Source: an uncultured Desulfatitalea sp.
Lineage (GTDB): Bacteria > Desulfobacterota > Desulfobacteria > Desulfobacterales > Desulfosarcinaceae
DNA length: 64,000 nucleotides
Direction: 5' to 3'
Assembly: GCA_937868765.1 (NCBI GenBank)
Contig: CALMNL010000004.1
Span: 186,001 to 250,000 of the forward strand
The notes beneath the pieces are model-generated. The model was not told where the DNA came from, searched no databases, and saw only the letters and a list, made by a program, of their open reading frames with translations. This document shows, piece after piece, positions 51,624 to 61,007 of the stretch (its first letter is position 1; each line of letters starts with the position of its first letter). The position numbers and the translations under genes were made by a program.

Positions 51624-54600
51624 ATGAATAAACCGGTCACCGCATTAGGCTTGTGCATGGGCGCCTCCACGGTCTCCCTGGTGCAGATCCGATGCGCCCC
51701 CGACCCCATCGCCGGTCCCGACGCCGAGGCCCGGCCGGTGGTGATTCACCATGCCGTCCACACCCACGACGGCGACCCCAAACGCACGCTGCTCAAGGCC
51801 CTGGAGGCCGTGGAGTGGTCCGCCATCGACAAAGTGGCGGCCACCGGCCGCAAGTTCCGGGAGTTTCTCGACCTCTCGTCCATCCCCGAACCCGAGGCGG
51901 TGGAGTATGCCTACGAACATTTGAAACCGGCCGACCGCTGCTGCCCGGCGGTGATTTCGGCCGGCGGCGAAACCTTCATGGTCTATACCCTGGACCCGGG
52001 CGGCCGCATCACCAACGTGATCACCGGCAACAAGTGCGCCGCGGGCACCGGCGAATTCTTCCTGCAGCAGCTGCGGCGCATGGATGTCTCGCTGGAGACG
52101 GCCGGCCAGTGGGCCGCTGAGACCGAACCGTACGCGGTGTCGGGACGCTGCTCGGTCTTCTGCAAATCGGACTGCACCCACGCCACCAACAAAGGCATTC
52201 CCAAGGCCCGGGTCACCGCCGGACTGGGCCAGATGATGGCCAACAAGGTACTGGAATTGCTAAAAAAGGTAGATCGGCGCGACCTGATGCTGGTGGGCGG
52301 CACGGCCCGCAACCAGATGATGGTGCGCTACCTGCGCCAGGCCATTCCGGGGTTGATCATTCCAAGGGAGGCGCCTTACTTCGAGGCCCTGGGGGCGGCC
52401 CTGTGGGCCCTGGAAAACAATCCCCGGCCGTTTCCCGGCCTTGCAAACCTTTTCGTGGCCCAGCAGCGCCGCTTCGACCTGCTGCCCCCCCTGGGCCGGT
52501 TTGCGGAGCGGGTGACCTTCAAAACCATCTCCCGGGATACGGTGCAGGCCGACGATGTCTGCCTGTTCGGCCTGGACGTGGGCTCGACCACCACCAAGGC
52601 GGTGCTGATCCGCGAAAAGGACCAGGCTCTGCTGGCCTCGGTCTACCTGCGCACCAACGGCGACCCGGTGGGGGCCTCGCGGCAGTGCTACCGCGCCATC
52701 CTGGAGCAGATCAGGCCCCACGCCGACCCGGCCCGGATTTCGGTCATCGGCCTGGGCGTATGCGGCTCGGGTCGTCAGATCGCCGGCCTGCACGCCCTGA
52801 CCGACGGGGTGATCAACGAGATCATCGCCCACGCCACGGCATCGGTCTACTTCGACCGCGAGGTGGACACCATCTTCGAAATCGGCGGCCAGGACGCCAA
52901 GTACACCTACATCACCAACGGCGTGCCGTCGGACTACGCCATGAACGAGGCCTGTTCGGCCGGCACCGGCTCGTTTCTGGAAGAGTCGGCCCTGGAGACG
53001 CTGGGCGTGCCCATGGAACGCATCGCCGAGGTGGCCCTGCAGGCCCACCGGCCGCCCAACTTCAACGATCAGTGCGCGGCCTTCATCTCCTCGGACATCA
53101 AGAACGCCATCCACGACGGCGCGGCCCACGAAGATATCCTGGCCGGCCTGGTCTACTCGATCTGCATGAACTACAACAACCGGGTCAAGGGCAACCGGCC
53201 CATGGGCACGAAGATTTTCATGCAGGGCGGGGTGTGTTACAACCGCGCCGTGCCCCTGGCCATGGCGGCCCTGACCGGCAAGCCCATCGTGGTACCGCCC
53301 GAACCGGGCTTGATGGGCGCCTTCGGCGCGGCCCTGGAAGTAAAAAAGCGCATGGACAACGGCCTGATGCAACCGGGCCGCTTCGACCTCGCCGTGCTGG
53401 CCGATCGTGAGACCCAGTACGGCGAACCGTTCATCTGCAAGGGCGGCGTGGAAAAGTGCGACCGGCGCTGCCAGATCGCCCGCATCACCATCGAAGGCGA
53501 AGTGTATCCCTTCGGCGGGGCCTGCAACCGGTACGACAACCTGCGGCGCAAGCAGCGTTTCGACGTAGCCGGTCTCGACCTGGTGCGCGTACGCCAGCAG
53601 CTCGTCTTCGGCAAGTACGCCCCGGCGCCGCTGGATCATTCCGCGCCCGGCTACCGCGGCCGGGTGGGCCTGAACCGCAGTTTCCTGGTGCACACTTACT
53701 ACCCGCTCTACGCCCAGTTCTTCAGCCGTCTGGGGTATGCGCCGGTGCTGCCCGAAACGCCCGCCCCGGACGGCATCGACCAGCGCAACGCCCCCTTCTG
53801 CTACCCGGCGGAGCTGGCCCACGGCTTCTTCCACGACCTGATCTCCCGGGAAGATCCGCCCGAAGTGCTTTTCCTGCCCCATTTCAAATCGGTGCCGGCC
53901 CTCAACGGCGACCGCAACGCCCAGGTGTGCCCCCTGGTGCAGGGCGAGACCTTCTACCTGCAATCCACCTTCCGGCCCCGCCTGAGCCGGCTCAAGCAAG
54001 AGGGGATGCGGCTCTTCGCCCCCCTGATCGAACTCTCCGAAGGCATGGAGGGGGCGCGCCAACCCCTGGTGGAGACGGCCGTGGCGCTGGGCATCCAGGC
54101 TGCCAAGGCCCGGGAGGCATTCAGCCAGGCCGCCGCCGTCATGCGCGCCTGCCAGGAAGAGATGCGCGAACTGGGCCGCCAGGCGCTGGCCGCGCTGGAA
54201 CAGGCCCCCGAGAAGATCGCCGTGGTACTCTTCGCCCGGCCATACAACGGTTTCACCGAAGAGGCCCACAAGGGCATCCCCCACAAATTCGCCTCCCGGG
54301 GCATCCTGGTGCTGCCCCTGGACTTTCTCGATCTGGCCAACCTGCCCACCCGGCGCCACATGTATTGGGGCATGGGGCAGCGCATCATGACGGCCGCCCG
54401 CAAGGTCAAGCCCCATCCCCAGCTGTTCGCCACCTACATCACCAACTTCTCCTGCGGCCCGGATTCGTTTCTCATCGGCTATTTCCGCGACCTCATGGGC
54501 CGCAAACCCTCCCTGACCCTGGAACTGGACAGCCACACGGCCGACGCCGGCCTGGAGACGCGCATCGAGGCCTTCCTGGACATCGTCAAGGCCTACCGCC

Positions 54601-56003
54601 AGCTGGAAGCGAAGATCCAGGCGCCGGCCGTCACCACGAGCGACTACCGGCAGGCCAGCACCGTGGTTCAGGACGGCGTTTTTTCGGTGATCGATTCGCA
54701 GGGGGACACCCTGCCCTACACCGATCCGCGGGTGACCTTGCTCTTTCCGGCCATGGGCGAACTGGCGGTGCACCTCATGGCCGCCACTTTCCGCAGCCAC
54801 GGCTTTCATACCTATGCCCATGCGCCCAGCGACGAGGCGATCCTCAAGCTCGGCCGGGGCAACACCTCCTGCAAGGAGTGCCTGCCGTTGATCCTGACCA
54901 CCGGCACCTTGCTCAACTACGTTCGCACCCGGAAGCGGCCGGACGAGATCGTGCTCTACTTCATGCCCACCGGCTCCGGGCCCTGCCGCTTCGGGCAGTA
55001 CTACATTTTCATGGAAGATCTGGTCAGAAAGCTGCAGATCCCCAACGTGGCCATGTTCGCGCTCTCATCGGAAAACGCCTACGGCGGGCTGCCCACCTCG
55101 CTGCACCGCCGCGCCTGGTGGGCCGTGCTGCTTTCCGACATCCTCGAAGACGTCCGCTCCATGCTGCTGGCCAACGCCAGGGAGCGCGACGCGGCCCTGA
55201 AAACCTTCCAGGAACGGTTCCAGGAGATCCTGGCCGCCCTGGAAACCGGGCGGTTCGATGAATTGGAACGGGTCCTGACCCAATGCGCCGCCGCTCTGGC
55301 CCGGGTGCCGCTCAAACGGCCCGTAGAGCAGGTGCCCGTGGTCTCGTTGATGGGCGAGATCTTCGTGCGCCGGGACGGCCTCTCGCGCCAGTACCTTACC
55401 GAACAGCTGGCCGACAAGGGTTTTGCCACCGTCTGCGCACCGGTGTCCGAGTGGGTGCTCTACTCCGATTACCTGCTGCAGAAGGGCTTGAGCGACCAAC
55501 CGCCCCAGGGCTGGCGCAAGCGGCTCAACGGACGCATCAAACAGCTCTTCATGGCCAAAGACGAACGGCGCATCAAGCGAATTCTTTCAACCTCGGGACT
55601 GGTCCATGCCGAACCGCTGCGCATCTCCACGGTGATCGACACGGCCCGTCCCTATATCTCCCCCCACCTGGGCGGCGAGGCCATCCTCACGGTGGGCAGC
55701 GCCATTAAGGAGGTAGCCTCCCACGCCTGCGGCGTCATCGCCATCGGCCCCTTCGGCTGCATGCCCAACCGGCTGGCCGAGTCGATTCTCAACGAAGCCA
55801 TGAAAAAGGAGGACAAGCTGGCCGCCGAACCGGACAATGCGCGCCTGCGCATGGTGCTCTCCGATCTCGACGACCTGCCCTTCCTGGCCATCGAAAGCGA
55901 TGGATCGCCTTTCCCGCAGCTGATTCACGCCAAACTGGAGGCCTTCTGCCTGCGGGCCGAGCGCATGCATGTGCGCATGCTGGCCGCCCGGCTGCAAAAT
56001 TAG
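51624..56003 (+). CDS. Giant acyl-CoA dehydratase activase (two BadF domains, DUF2229, HgdB-like region)
   Basis: A 1459-residue protein of the large CoA-substrate-specific enzyme activase family. The first BadF-like ATPase domain (about 1-280) has the cluster segment NKCAAGTGEFF near 136 and CSVFCKSDCTHAT. The second (about 312-585) has FGLDVGSTTTKAV, FEIGGQDAKY, NEACSAGTGSF near 440 and NDQCAAFISSD. DUF2229 (about 680-900) and an HgdB-like region follow, with GNTSCKECLPL, GPCRFGQYYIF and CGVIAIGPFGCMP as likely Fe-S sites. GGAGG precedes the ATG. Such fusions combine activator and dehydratase-like parts in one chain, and their substrate is not established. The prsK gene starts 2 bp after its stop. 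Confidence 0.87.
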   Translation: MNKPVTALGLCMGASTVSLVQIRCAPDPIAGPDAEARPVVIHHAVHTHDGDPKRTLLKALEAVEWSAIDKVAATGRKFREFLDLSSIPEPEAVEYAYEHLKPADRCCPAVISAGGETFMVYTLDPGGRITNVITGNKCAAGTGEFFLQQLRRMDVSLETAGQWAAETEPYAVSGRCSVFCKSDCTHATNKGIPKARVTAGLGQMMANKVLELLKKVDRRDLMLVGGTARNQMMVRYLRQAIPGLIIPREAPYFEALGAALWALENNPRPFPGLANLFVAQQRRFDLLPPLGRFAERVTFKTISRDTVQADDVCLFGLDVGSTTTKAVLIREKDQALLASVYLRTNGDPVGASRQCYRAILEQIRPHADPARISVIGLGVCGSGRQIAGLHALTDGVINEIIAHATASVYFDREVDTIFEIGGQDAKYTYITNGVPSDYAMNEACSAGTGSFLEESALETLGVPMERIAEVALQAHRPPNFNDQCAAFISSDIKNAIHDGAAHEDILAGLVYSICMNYNNRVKGNRPMGTKIFMQGGVCYNRAVPLAMAALTGKPIVVPPEPGLMGAFGAALEVKKRMDNGLMQPGRFDLAVLADRETQYGEPFICKGGVEKCDRRCQIARITIEGEVYPFGGACNRYDNLRRKQRFDVAGLDLVRVRQQLVFGKYAPAPLDHSAPGYRGRVGLNRSFLVHTYYPLYAQFFSRLGYAPVLPETPAPDGIDQRNAPFCYPAELAHGFFHDLISREDPPEVLFLPHFKSVPALNGDRNAQVCPLVQGETFYLQSTFRPRLSRLKQEGMRLFAPLIELSEGMEGARQPLVETAVALGIQAAKAREAFSQAAAVMRACQEEMRELGRQALAALEQAPEKIAVVLFARPYNGFTEEAHKGIPHKFASRGILVLPLDFLDLANLPTRRHMYWGMGQRIMTAARKVKPHPQLFATYITNFSCGPDSFLIGYFRDLMGRKPSLTLELDSHTADAGLETRIEAFLDIVKAYRQLEAKIQAPAVTTSDYRQASTVVQDGVFSVIDSQGDTLPYTDPRVTLLFPAMGELAVHLMAATFRSHGFHTYAHAPSDEAILKLGRGNTSCKECLPLILTTGTLLNYVRTRKRPDEIVLYFMPTGSGPCRFGQYYIFMEDLVRKLQIPNVAMFALSSENAYGGLPTSLHRRAWWAVLLSDILEDVRSMLLANARERDAALKTFQERFQEILAALETGRFDELERVLTQCAAALARVPLKRPVEQVPVVSLMGEIFVRRDGLSRQYLTEQLADKGFATVCAPVSEWVLYSDYLLQKGLSDQPPQGWRKRLNGRIKQLFMAKDERRIKRILSTSGLVHAEPLRISTVIDTARPYISPHLGGEAILTVGSAIKEVASHACGVIAIGPFGCMPNRLAESILNEAMKKEDKLAAEPDNARLRMVLSDLDDLPFLAIESDGSPFPQLIHAKLEAFCLRAERMHVRMLAARLQN

Positions 56004-56004
56004 C

Positions 56005-58104
56005 ATGACCGCCGTCATCTACGCGCTGGACCTGCTCCTGCTGCTCTCGTGCCTGGCCGACGAGCGTCCCATCGGCGCGGAGCGGCGCTTTTCCTTTACG
56101 CTGCTGCGTCTGGTCCTCTTTATCCCGCTGCTGGCAGGCCAGTACCTGCTCTTTTGCTTGCAACACCCGCCCCGGCTGATTGAGCCGCTATTTTTTTCCG
56201 AAAATCTCTTCGGGCTGTTGCTGCTCCTGTTGGGCTTCCGCTTGCGGCAGTTGATGACATCCGAAGCCGCACCGCAGCAAGGCGAGCGGCTCGTTTTCTG
56301 GGGCCTTTCCGCCATGGTGGCCATCGTGGGCGGCCTGTGGTTGTGGATCCCGCCGCAGCATGAAATCCTCACGAATGGGGTCATCCTACCTTACTTCGGC
56401 CAGTACTACGGCGCCTGCCTTTTTGTGCTGCTGGCAGTCCTGGCGGCCGCCTGGCGCCTGGAAATGTTCTGGCGTCGGGTCGGTTCCCGGGAACGCCGGC
56501 CTTACAAGTACGTGGTTATCGGCCTGTTCCTGATCCTGGGCAGCCTGGCCTGGTCGGTCTCCTACCGTTTGACCTACCTGCATGTGGATGGCGATCATTT
56601 GCTGCTGCTGGCCGCCCTTTTCGGTGTGGCCTGGCTGCTCATCGTCCATGCCGTGGTGCGCCACCGGCTGCTCAACCGCAAGATCTTCATCTCGCGCCAG
56701 GTACTTTACGCCACCTTCACGCCGCTGGTCTTCGCCATTTATCTACTGCTGGTGGGCACAGTCTCCACGATGATCCGGGCCTTCGGCTGGTCCCTGCCGT
56801 TCGTGCTCCAGTGGCTGCTGATCATCCTGGGGTTGCTGGCCATCGTGGTGCTGGCTTTTTCCGTCCGGGTGCGCGCCCGGATCAAGTATTATGTCAGCAC
56901 CCACTTCTATCTGAACAAATATGAGTACCGTGATGAATGGCTGGCCTTCTCCGAGATGCTCCAGGGCAAAATGACCGAAACCGAGGTGGCCGAAGCGTTG
57001 CGCCGAATTTTGCGCGAGTGCCTGTACACGTACAATATCAGGCTCTGGCTGGAAGACGGCCGCGGGGGGTTCCGGCCCCTGGCGCCGCCTGGCAGCGCCG
57101 CCCCTTCTGCGGAGGCTGGCCTGGCCGCCGACGATCCCCTGGTGCGGCATCTGGCAAACGCACCGTATATATATGTGAAGAACGCCGACCTCGATCCGGA
57201 CACCCAGCGGGTCGCCACGCAAAAAAGGGGCTTTCTGGAAGCCAACGGCCTGGTCTTGATCTACCCTCTGATAATCGGCAACCAGTGCATGGGGCTCATC
57301 GGCCTGGGACCGGAGCACACCGGCGGCACCTACGGACGGGACGATTTCGACCTGCTGGCCGCCCTGGGCTCCCAGGCGGCCTGGGCCCTGCTGGCGGTGC
57401 GCAATGCCGAGCGTCTGGCCCATGCCCGGGAGCAATCGGCCTGGGAGACCCTCTCGGCCTTCGTGCTGCACGACATCAAGAACGCCGCCACCATGCTGGG
57501 CCTGGTGCGCCAGAACGCCCCGGAGCACATCCACGACCCCGAATTCCAGCAGGACATGCTGCTCTCCATCGACGACGCCCTCAAGCGCATGAACAAGGTT
57601 CAGACGCGCCTCAAGGCCCTCAAGGGAGAGATCGTGCCGGTGCTCGGCCCCCTGGCGTTGACGGCTTTCATGGAGACTGCCCTGCGCAGGCTCTCCAAGA
57701 AAATGCCGCGGTTGCATGCGACCCTGCATTGCCCGCAACCGGTGACGATCCGCAGCGATCCGGAGTTGCTTACCCAGATCCTGGAAAACCTGCTGCTCAA
57801 TGCCGTCGAGGCAGGCAATAGGGTCGACGATATAAAGGTCCAGATCGATGTGCAACCGATTTCACAGGATGAAGTTGAAATCATCCTCACCGACAACGGC
57901 CCCGGCATCCCCCTGGAACTGCTGCCCGACCGCCTCTTCGAACCCTTCGCCACCAGCAAAGAGCACGGCAGCGGCATCGGCTTGTGGCAGGTCCAACGGC
58001 TGGTGGCATGCCTGGGCGGCACCATTACGGCGAACAACCTCGGCCCGGAAGGCTGCGCCCGATTCCACATGCGACTGCCGCTGTTTACACTTAAAGGATT
58101 GTAG
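56005..58104 (+). CDS. prsK: PEP-CTERM system histidine kinase PrsK
   Basis: A 699-residue kinase. Eight or so transmembrane helices (1 to about 300) form a sensor, a GAF domain (about 330-475) follows, and the kinase core has the phospho-His in FVLHDIKNAATML (His489) and ATP-binding motifs NLLLNAVEAG, ILTDNGPGIP and GSGIGLWQVQRLV. Layout and motifs match PrsK, which pairs with PrsR in bacteria having the exosortase/PEP-CTERM system. The start at 56005 lies 1 bp after the previous stop and has no ribosome-binding site of its own, so it depends on translational coupling. Its partner gene prsR is 1 kb downstream on the other strand. Confidence 0.9.
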   Translation: MTAVIYALDLLLLLSCLADERPIGAERRFSFTLLRLVLFIPLLAGQYLLFCLQHPPRLIEPLFFSENLFGLLLLLLGFRLRQLMTSEAAPQQGERLVFWGLSAMVAIVGGLWLWIPPQHEILTNGVILPYFGQYYGACLFVLLAVLAAAWRLEMFWRRVGSRERRPYKYVVIGLFLILGSLAWSVSYRLTYLHVDGDHLLLLAALFGVAWLLIVHAVVRHRLLNRKIFISRQVLYATFTPLVFAIYLLLVGTVSTMIRAFGWSLPFVLQWLLIILGLLAIVVLAFSVRVRARIKYYVSTHFYLNKYEYRDEWLAFSEMLQGKMTETEVAEALRRILRECLYTYNIRLWLEDGRGGFRPLAPPGSAAPSAEAGLAADDPLVRHLANAPYIYVKNADLDPDTQRVATQKRGFLEANGLVLIYPLIIGNQCMGLIGLGPEHTGGTYGRDDFDLLAALGSQAAWALLAVRNAERLAHAREQSAWETLSAFVLHDIKNAATMLGLVRQNAPEHIHDPEFQQDMLLSIDDALKRMNKVQTRLKALKGEIVPVLGPLALTAFMETALRRLSKKMPRLHATLHCPQPVTIRSDPELLTQILENLLLNAVEAGNRVDDIKVQIDVQPISQDEVEIILTDNGPGIPLELLPDRLFEPFATSKEHGSGIGLWQVQRLVACLGGTITANNLGPEGCARFHMRLPLFTLKGL

Positions 58105-58351
58105 GTCGCCTCATGCTTTTGGATGAAAGAATGTAAAAGGTCCCGACAAGGGGATATTCCTGCCAGTATGCTCCCGAATTGGGCGATGCCCCACGATCAG
58201 CGTATTCATCCGATATTCATTAAATTAATGACAACTCGACCCCAATACCGGCAGCCATTGTATTCTTAAAGGTGTCGGCAGACTTTACAGTCACCCGTCC
58301 GCCCAGTTCAAATAGTAGATATTGACCATAATATTCAGCTAGTTATGAAAA

Positions 58352-58367
58352 TGGCACCCATATTGCT
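58352..58367 (+). promoter_or_regulatory. Sigma-54 promoter of the PEP-CTERM protein gene
   Basis: TGGCAC-CCATA-TTGCT matches the RpoN -24/-12 consensus with exact spacing. It predicts a start near 58377 and a 54-base leader before the ATG at 58431. It lies in a 326-bp gap (58105-58430) after prsK; the 250 bp upstream of it are the likely place for PrsR binding sites, but I could not define one. prsR encodes a sigma-54 activator with an intact GAFTGA loop. Confidence 0.8.
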
Positions 58368-58430
58368 CTACTTGAAGCAGCGTTAAACCGACAAAGCGGA
58401 TCTTAGGGTGTACGGAAAGGATGGGGTGAA

Positions 58431-58997
58431 ATGAAGAAAATAAGCATAGTTATGGTCAGCCTGCTCTTGGTGTTGGGCCTGGCAGGGGCGGCAGGAGCGG
58501 TGCCGACAACATGGACGGATACGATCGATGTTTTCAGTGGACAGGACTACGTCAAAATCCCACCTTCGGCGACCTATACCCATGATATTACAGATGGCGC
58601 CAACGGTTTTTCGGGTTATTTAATGGGGGGAGACGACATCATCTGGGACTATTCGCTTAATATAGCACTGTTTGATGATGGCGGAAGGTATGATGGTTAC
58701 GAGATCGCATTCGTAAATCAGCCAGGGATCATTGGTGATGGTTTTTATAATTTCGCTTACAACAACAACGTGTTTGGATGGAGCCTGGCGGGATTGATCA
58801 GCCTGAATGCCATGGGAAACCTGACCGTAACCATCAGTTCATGGTTAGGCGACTTCTATCTCGATGCATCTACGCTTGTCGCCCATGGCGACAACGGCAC
58901 CGCCCCGGTTCCCGAACCGGCTACCCTTATTCTCCTTGGCACCGGCCTGCTTGGCATAGTCGGCGCCAACCGCAAGCGCCTCAGCAGGAAAGCATAG
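58431..58997 (+). CDS. PEP-CTERM sorting-signal protein
   Basis: A 188-residue exported protein. It has a signal peptide (1 to about 23, ending GAAGA) and a Ser/Asp/Gly-rich beta-type middle. The C-terminal sorting signal runs from VPEPAT (about 160), through the hydrophobic ILLGTGLLGIVG, to the basic tail NRKRLSRK, exactly the PEP-CTERM layout cut by exosortases. The middle region is not recognised. Codon use is visibly more A/T-rich than in the neighbours. A sigma-54 promoter precedes it and a strong terminator follows, so it is monocistronic. Known relatives are linked to exopolysaccharide or floc formation. No exosortase gene is in the window. Confidence 0.9.
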   Translation: MKKISIVMVSLLLVLGLAGAAGAVPTTWTDTIDVFSGQDYVKIPPSATYTHDITDGANGFSGYLMGGDDIIWDYSLNIALFDDGGRYDGYEIAFVNQPGIIGDGFYNFAYNNNVFGWSLAGLISLNAMGNLTVTISSWLGDFYLDASTLVAHGDNGTAPVPEPATLILLGTGLLGIVGANRKRLSRKA

Positions 58998-59029
58998 CCT
59001 TCAAAGCCGCACCAACGGGTTTAATAAAT

Positions 59030-59058
59030 AAAACCCCCCGGAAATTCCGGGGGGTTTT
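59030..59058. terminator. Bidirectional Rho-independent terminator
   Basis: A near-perfect 14-bp palindrome (59030-59043 and 59045-59058) with A residues on the left edge and T residues on the right. It serves both the PEP-CTERM gene and the convergent prsR gene. Confidence 0.93.
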
Positions 59059-59092
59059 ATCTTTTTCTGCGTTCTTAACCCGGCGCTGCTGA

Positions 59093-60460
59093 TTACGTCC
59101 TTATTCCATGTTTCTTCATCAAGTCGTGCAGTGTTGGCCGACTGGTGGCCAACAGCTTGGCGGCCTGGCTGATGTTGTGGCCGGTGATGAGCAGGGCCTG
59201 CTGGATACATCGGCGCTCGGCCTGATCGCGGGCCTCCTGGAGGGTCATGAGCCGCTCGGCAGGGCGTGCTTCGGTCTCGGCCGCTTCCAAATCCAGGTGC
59301 TCGGGCGTGATGACCTGACCCCGGTAGACCGAGAGGGCCCGCCGGATGCAATTCAGCAGTTCGCGCACGTTGCCGGGCCAGGTGTGGACGGACATGGCCG
59401 CGAGGGCAGCCGGTGAAAAGGAGGGGCGTCCGACCTTGAGCGACCGGGCCTCCCGGTGCAGGAAGTGGTGGGCCAGCACCAGCACATCTTCGGGATGCTC
59501 GCGCAAGGGGGGCATCTTGACCTGGACCACGTTGAGCCGGAAAAAGAGATCCTCCCGGAACTGCCCCTGGTTCACGGCCGCCTCCAGATCCTTGTTGGTG
59601 GCGGCCACGATGCGCACGTTGAGGTAGAGGGTCTTGTCGCCGCCCACCCGCTCGATGGTGCCTTCCTGGAGGCAACGCAGCAGCTTGACCTGCATGGGCA
59701 GCGGCAACTCGCCGATTTCGTCTAAAAACACGGTGCCGGTGTGGGCCTGCTCGAATTTGCCGAACTTGCGGGCGACGGCCCCGGTAAACGCCCCTTTTTC
59801 ATGGCCGAACAGTTCGCTCTCGAGCAGATTCTCCGGAATGGCGCCGCAATTGATGATCACGAACGGATTCTGGCTGCGCGGGCTGAAATGGTGGATGGCG
59901 TGGGCCGCCATCTCCTTGCCCGTACCCGATTCACCGGTGATGAGAATGGGGTAGTCGCTGGCGCTTACTTTACGGATGACGTCGAACAGGGAGCGCATGG
60001 CCGGTGAAACGCCGATCATGCCGCCCAGAGAGCTCTCCTGTGCCTGGCTCGCCTGAAGGCTTCGATTGGCCGCTTCCAGGGATTGGATACGGTAGGCGCG
60101 GCTCAGGATGATCTGCAGCAGTTTCAAATCGATGGGTTTGGTACAAAAATCCACGGCTCCCAGCGAGACAGCCTGGATGGCAACGTCCTGTTCTTCATGA
60201 CCGGTAATGACAATGGCTTTGGTAAGCGGCGCCAGTACCGGCAGCAGTTCAAGCAGTTTCAGACCTTCCCGGGGGGTGTCCGGCGAGGGCGGCAGCCCGA
60301 GATCCAGGGTGGCTACCGGAAAGATTCCGGTGGCCAGCAGCTCCCGCGCTTTCTGGGGGTCGGCGGCGACGGCAATATCGTATTCCGGTTCGAGGGACCA
60401 CTTGAGCTGTTTGGCCACCGAAGGCTCGTCTTCGACGATCAACAGGCGTTCTTTGGGCAA
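59093..60460 (-). CDS. prsR: PEP-CTERM-box response regulator PrsR (sigma-54 activator)
   Basis: A 455-residue NtrC-type response regulator. In the receiver, LLIVEDE begins the fold and the phospho-Asp is Asp53 in VATLDLGLPP. The AAA+ domain has Walker A GESGTGKE (176-183), GAFTGA (223-228) and Walker B GTVFLDEIGE. The Fis-type HTH near the end has ITGHNISQAAKLLATSRPTLHD. The opening residues and the LGLPP signature match PrsR specifically. The start is TTG at 60460 with GAGG 5 bp upstream; no ATG fits. It should activate the sigma-54 promoter at 58352 after phosphorylation by PrsK. Confidence 0.92.
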   Translation of the reverse strand: MPKERLLIVEDEPSVAKQLKWSLEPEYDIAVAADPQKARELLATGIFPVATLDLGLPPSPDTPREGLKLLELLPVLAPLTKAIVITGHEEQDVAIQAVSLGAVDFCTKPIDLKLLQIILSRAYRIQSLEAANRSLQASQAQESSLGGMIGVSPAMRSLFDVIRKVSASDYPILITGESGTGKEMAAHAIHHFSPRSQNPFVIINCGAIPENLLESELFGHEKGAFTGAVARKFGKFEQAHTGTVFLDEIGELPLPMQVKLLRCLQEGTIERVGGDKTLYLNVRIVAATNKDLEAAVNQGQFREDLFFRLNVVQVKMPPLREHPEDVLVLAHHFLHREARSLKVGRPSFSPAALAAMSVHTWPGNVRELLNCIRRALSVYRGQVITPEHLDLEAAETEARPAERLMTLQEARDQAERRCIQQALLITGHNISQAAKLLATSRPTLHDLMKKHGIRT

Positions 60461-60611
60461 GGCGGCCTCACTCCGAAGGGCGTTGAGGGGAAATTATCAC
60501 GAATGGACAGAGTTTTAATCGTCCAGGCGGGGCGTGTCAACTGACAGGAGGTCTCCATGACCGCTGGCGAGCGCTCGTGGAGTGAACCTTGTCGGGATTT
60601 TCGGCACCGGG

Positions 60612-60821
60612 TCACGGATGGCGGCGATCTCCCCCCTGCCGACGTTCGTCTGGATGGGAGAGGGTCACCACCACGCCACTGCGCACCGACTCCTGAGGAT
60701 CGGATTGGTTTTTACGTTTGTCCTTGGCCATCTGCCTGGGAGATACGGCGCGCCGTTTCCCCTCCCGTTGCTTCTGATAGCTTTGGACCGGGGCGATCAT
60801 GCCTGCGAGCATCTCATCCAT
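60612..60821 (-). CDS. Small hydrophilic protein, unknown function
   Basis: A 69-codon gene supported by an excellent CAGGAGG site 7 bp before the ATG at 60821. The product is strongly charged (MDEMLAGMIAPVQSYQKQREG, cut here for length), with a basic central part and an ERRQGGDRRHP tail. It has no membrane segment or signal peptide. The long open frame that contains it runs antisense through inositol-phosphate synthase and is not real, but this final piece looks separately translated. It lies between prsR and the divergent inositol-phosphate synthase gene. A competing plus-strand frame with its own ribosome-binding site (60557) overlaps it, which lowers certainty. Confidence 0.55.
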   Translation of the reverse strand: MDEMLAGMIAPVQSYQKQREGKRRAVSPRQMAKDKRKNQSDPQESVRSGVVVTLSHPDERRQGGDRRHP

Positions 60822-61007
60822 GGCTGCACCTCCTGATAAAGGTATCGGCCGACGCTGCAAAAGCTTTAGTCTCATCGATTGATAAGGTGCCGCTCTTTGT
60901 GGTAAGCCTTTCAGGTTTGGTGGGATTGAGGATCGAACGTGGCTGAAAACGGTTCGGCGAAGTTGCGGGTCGAACCAAATGAAACGGTTGAGGAGCAAGG
61001 GGTGAGG

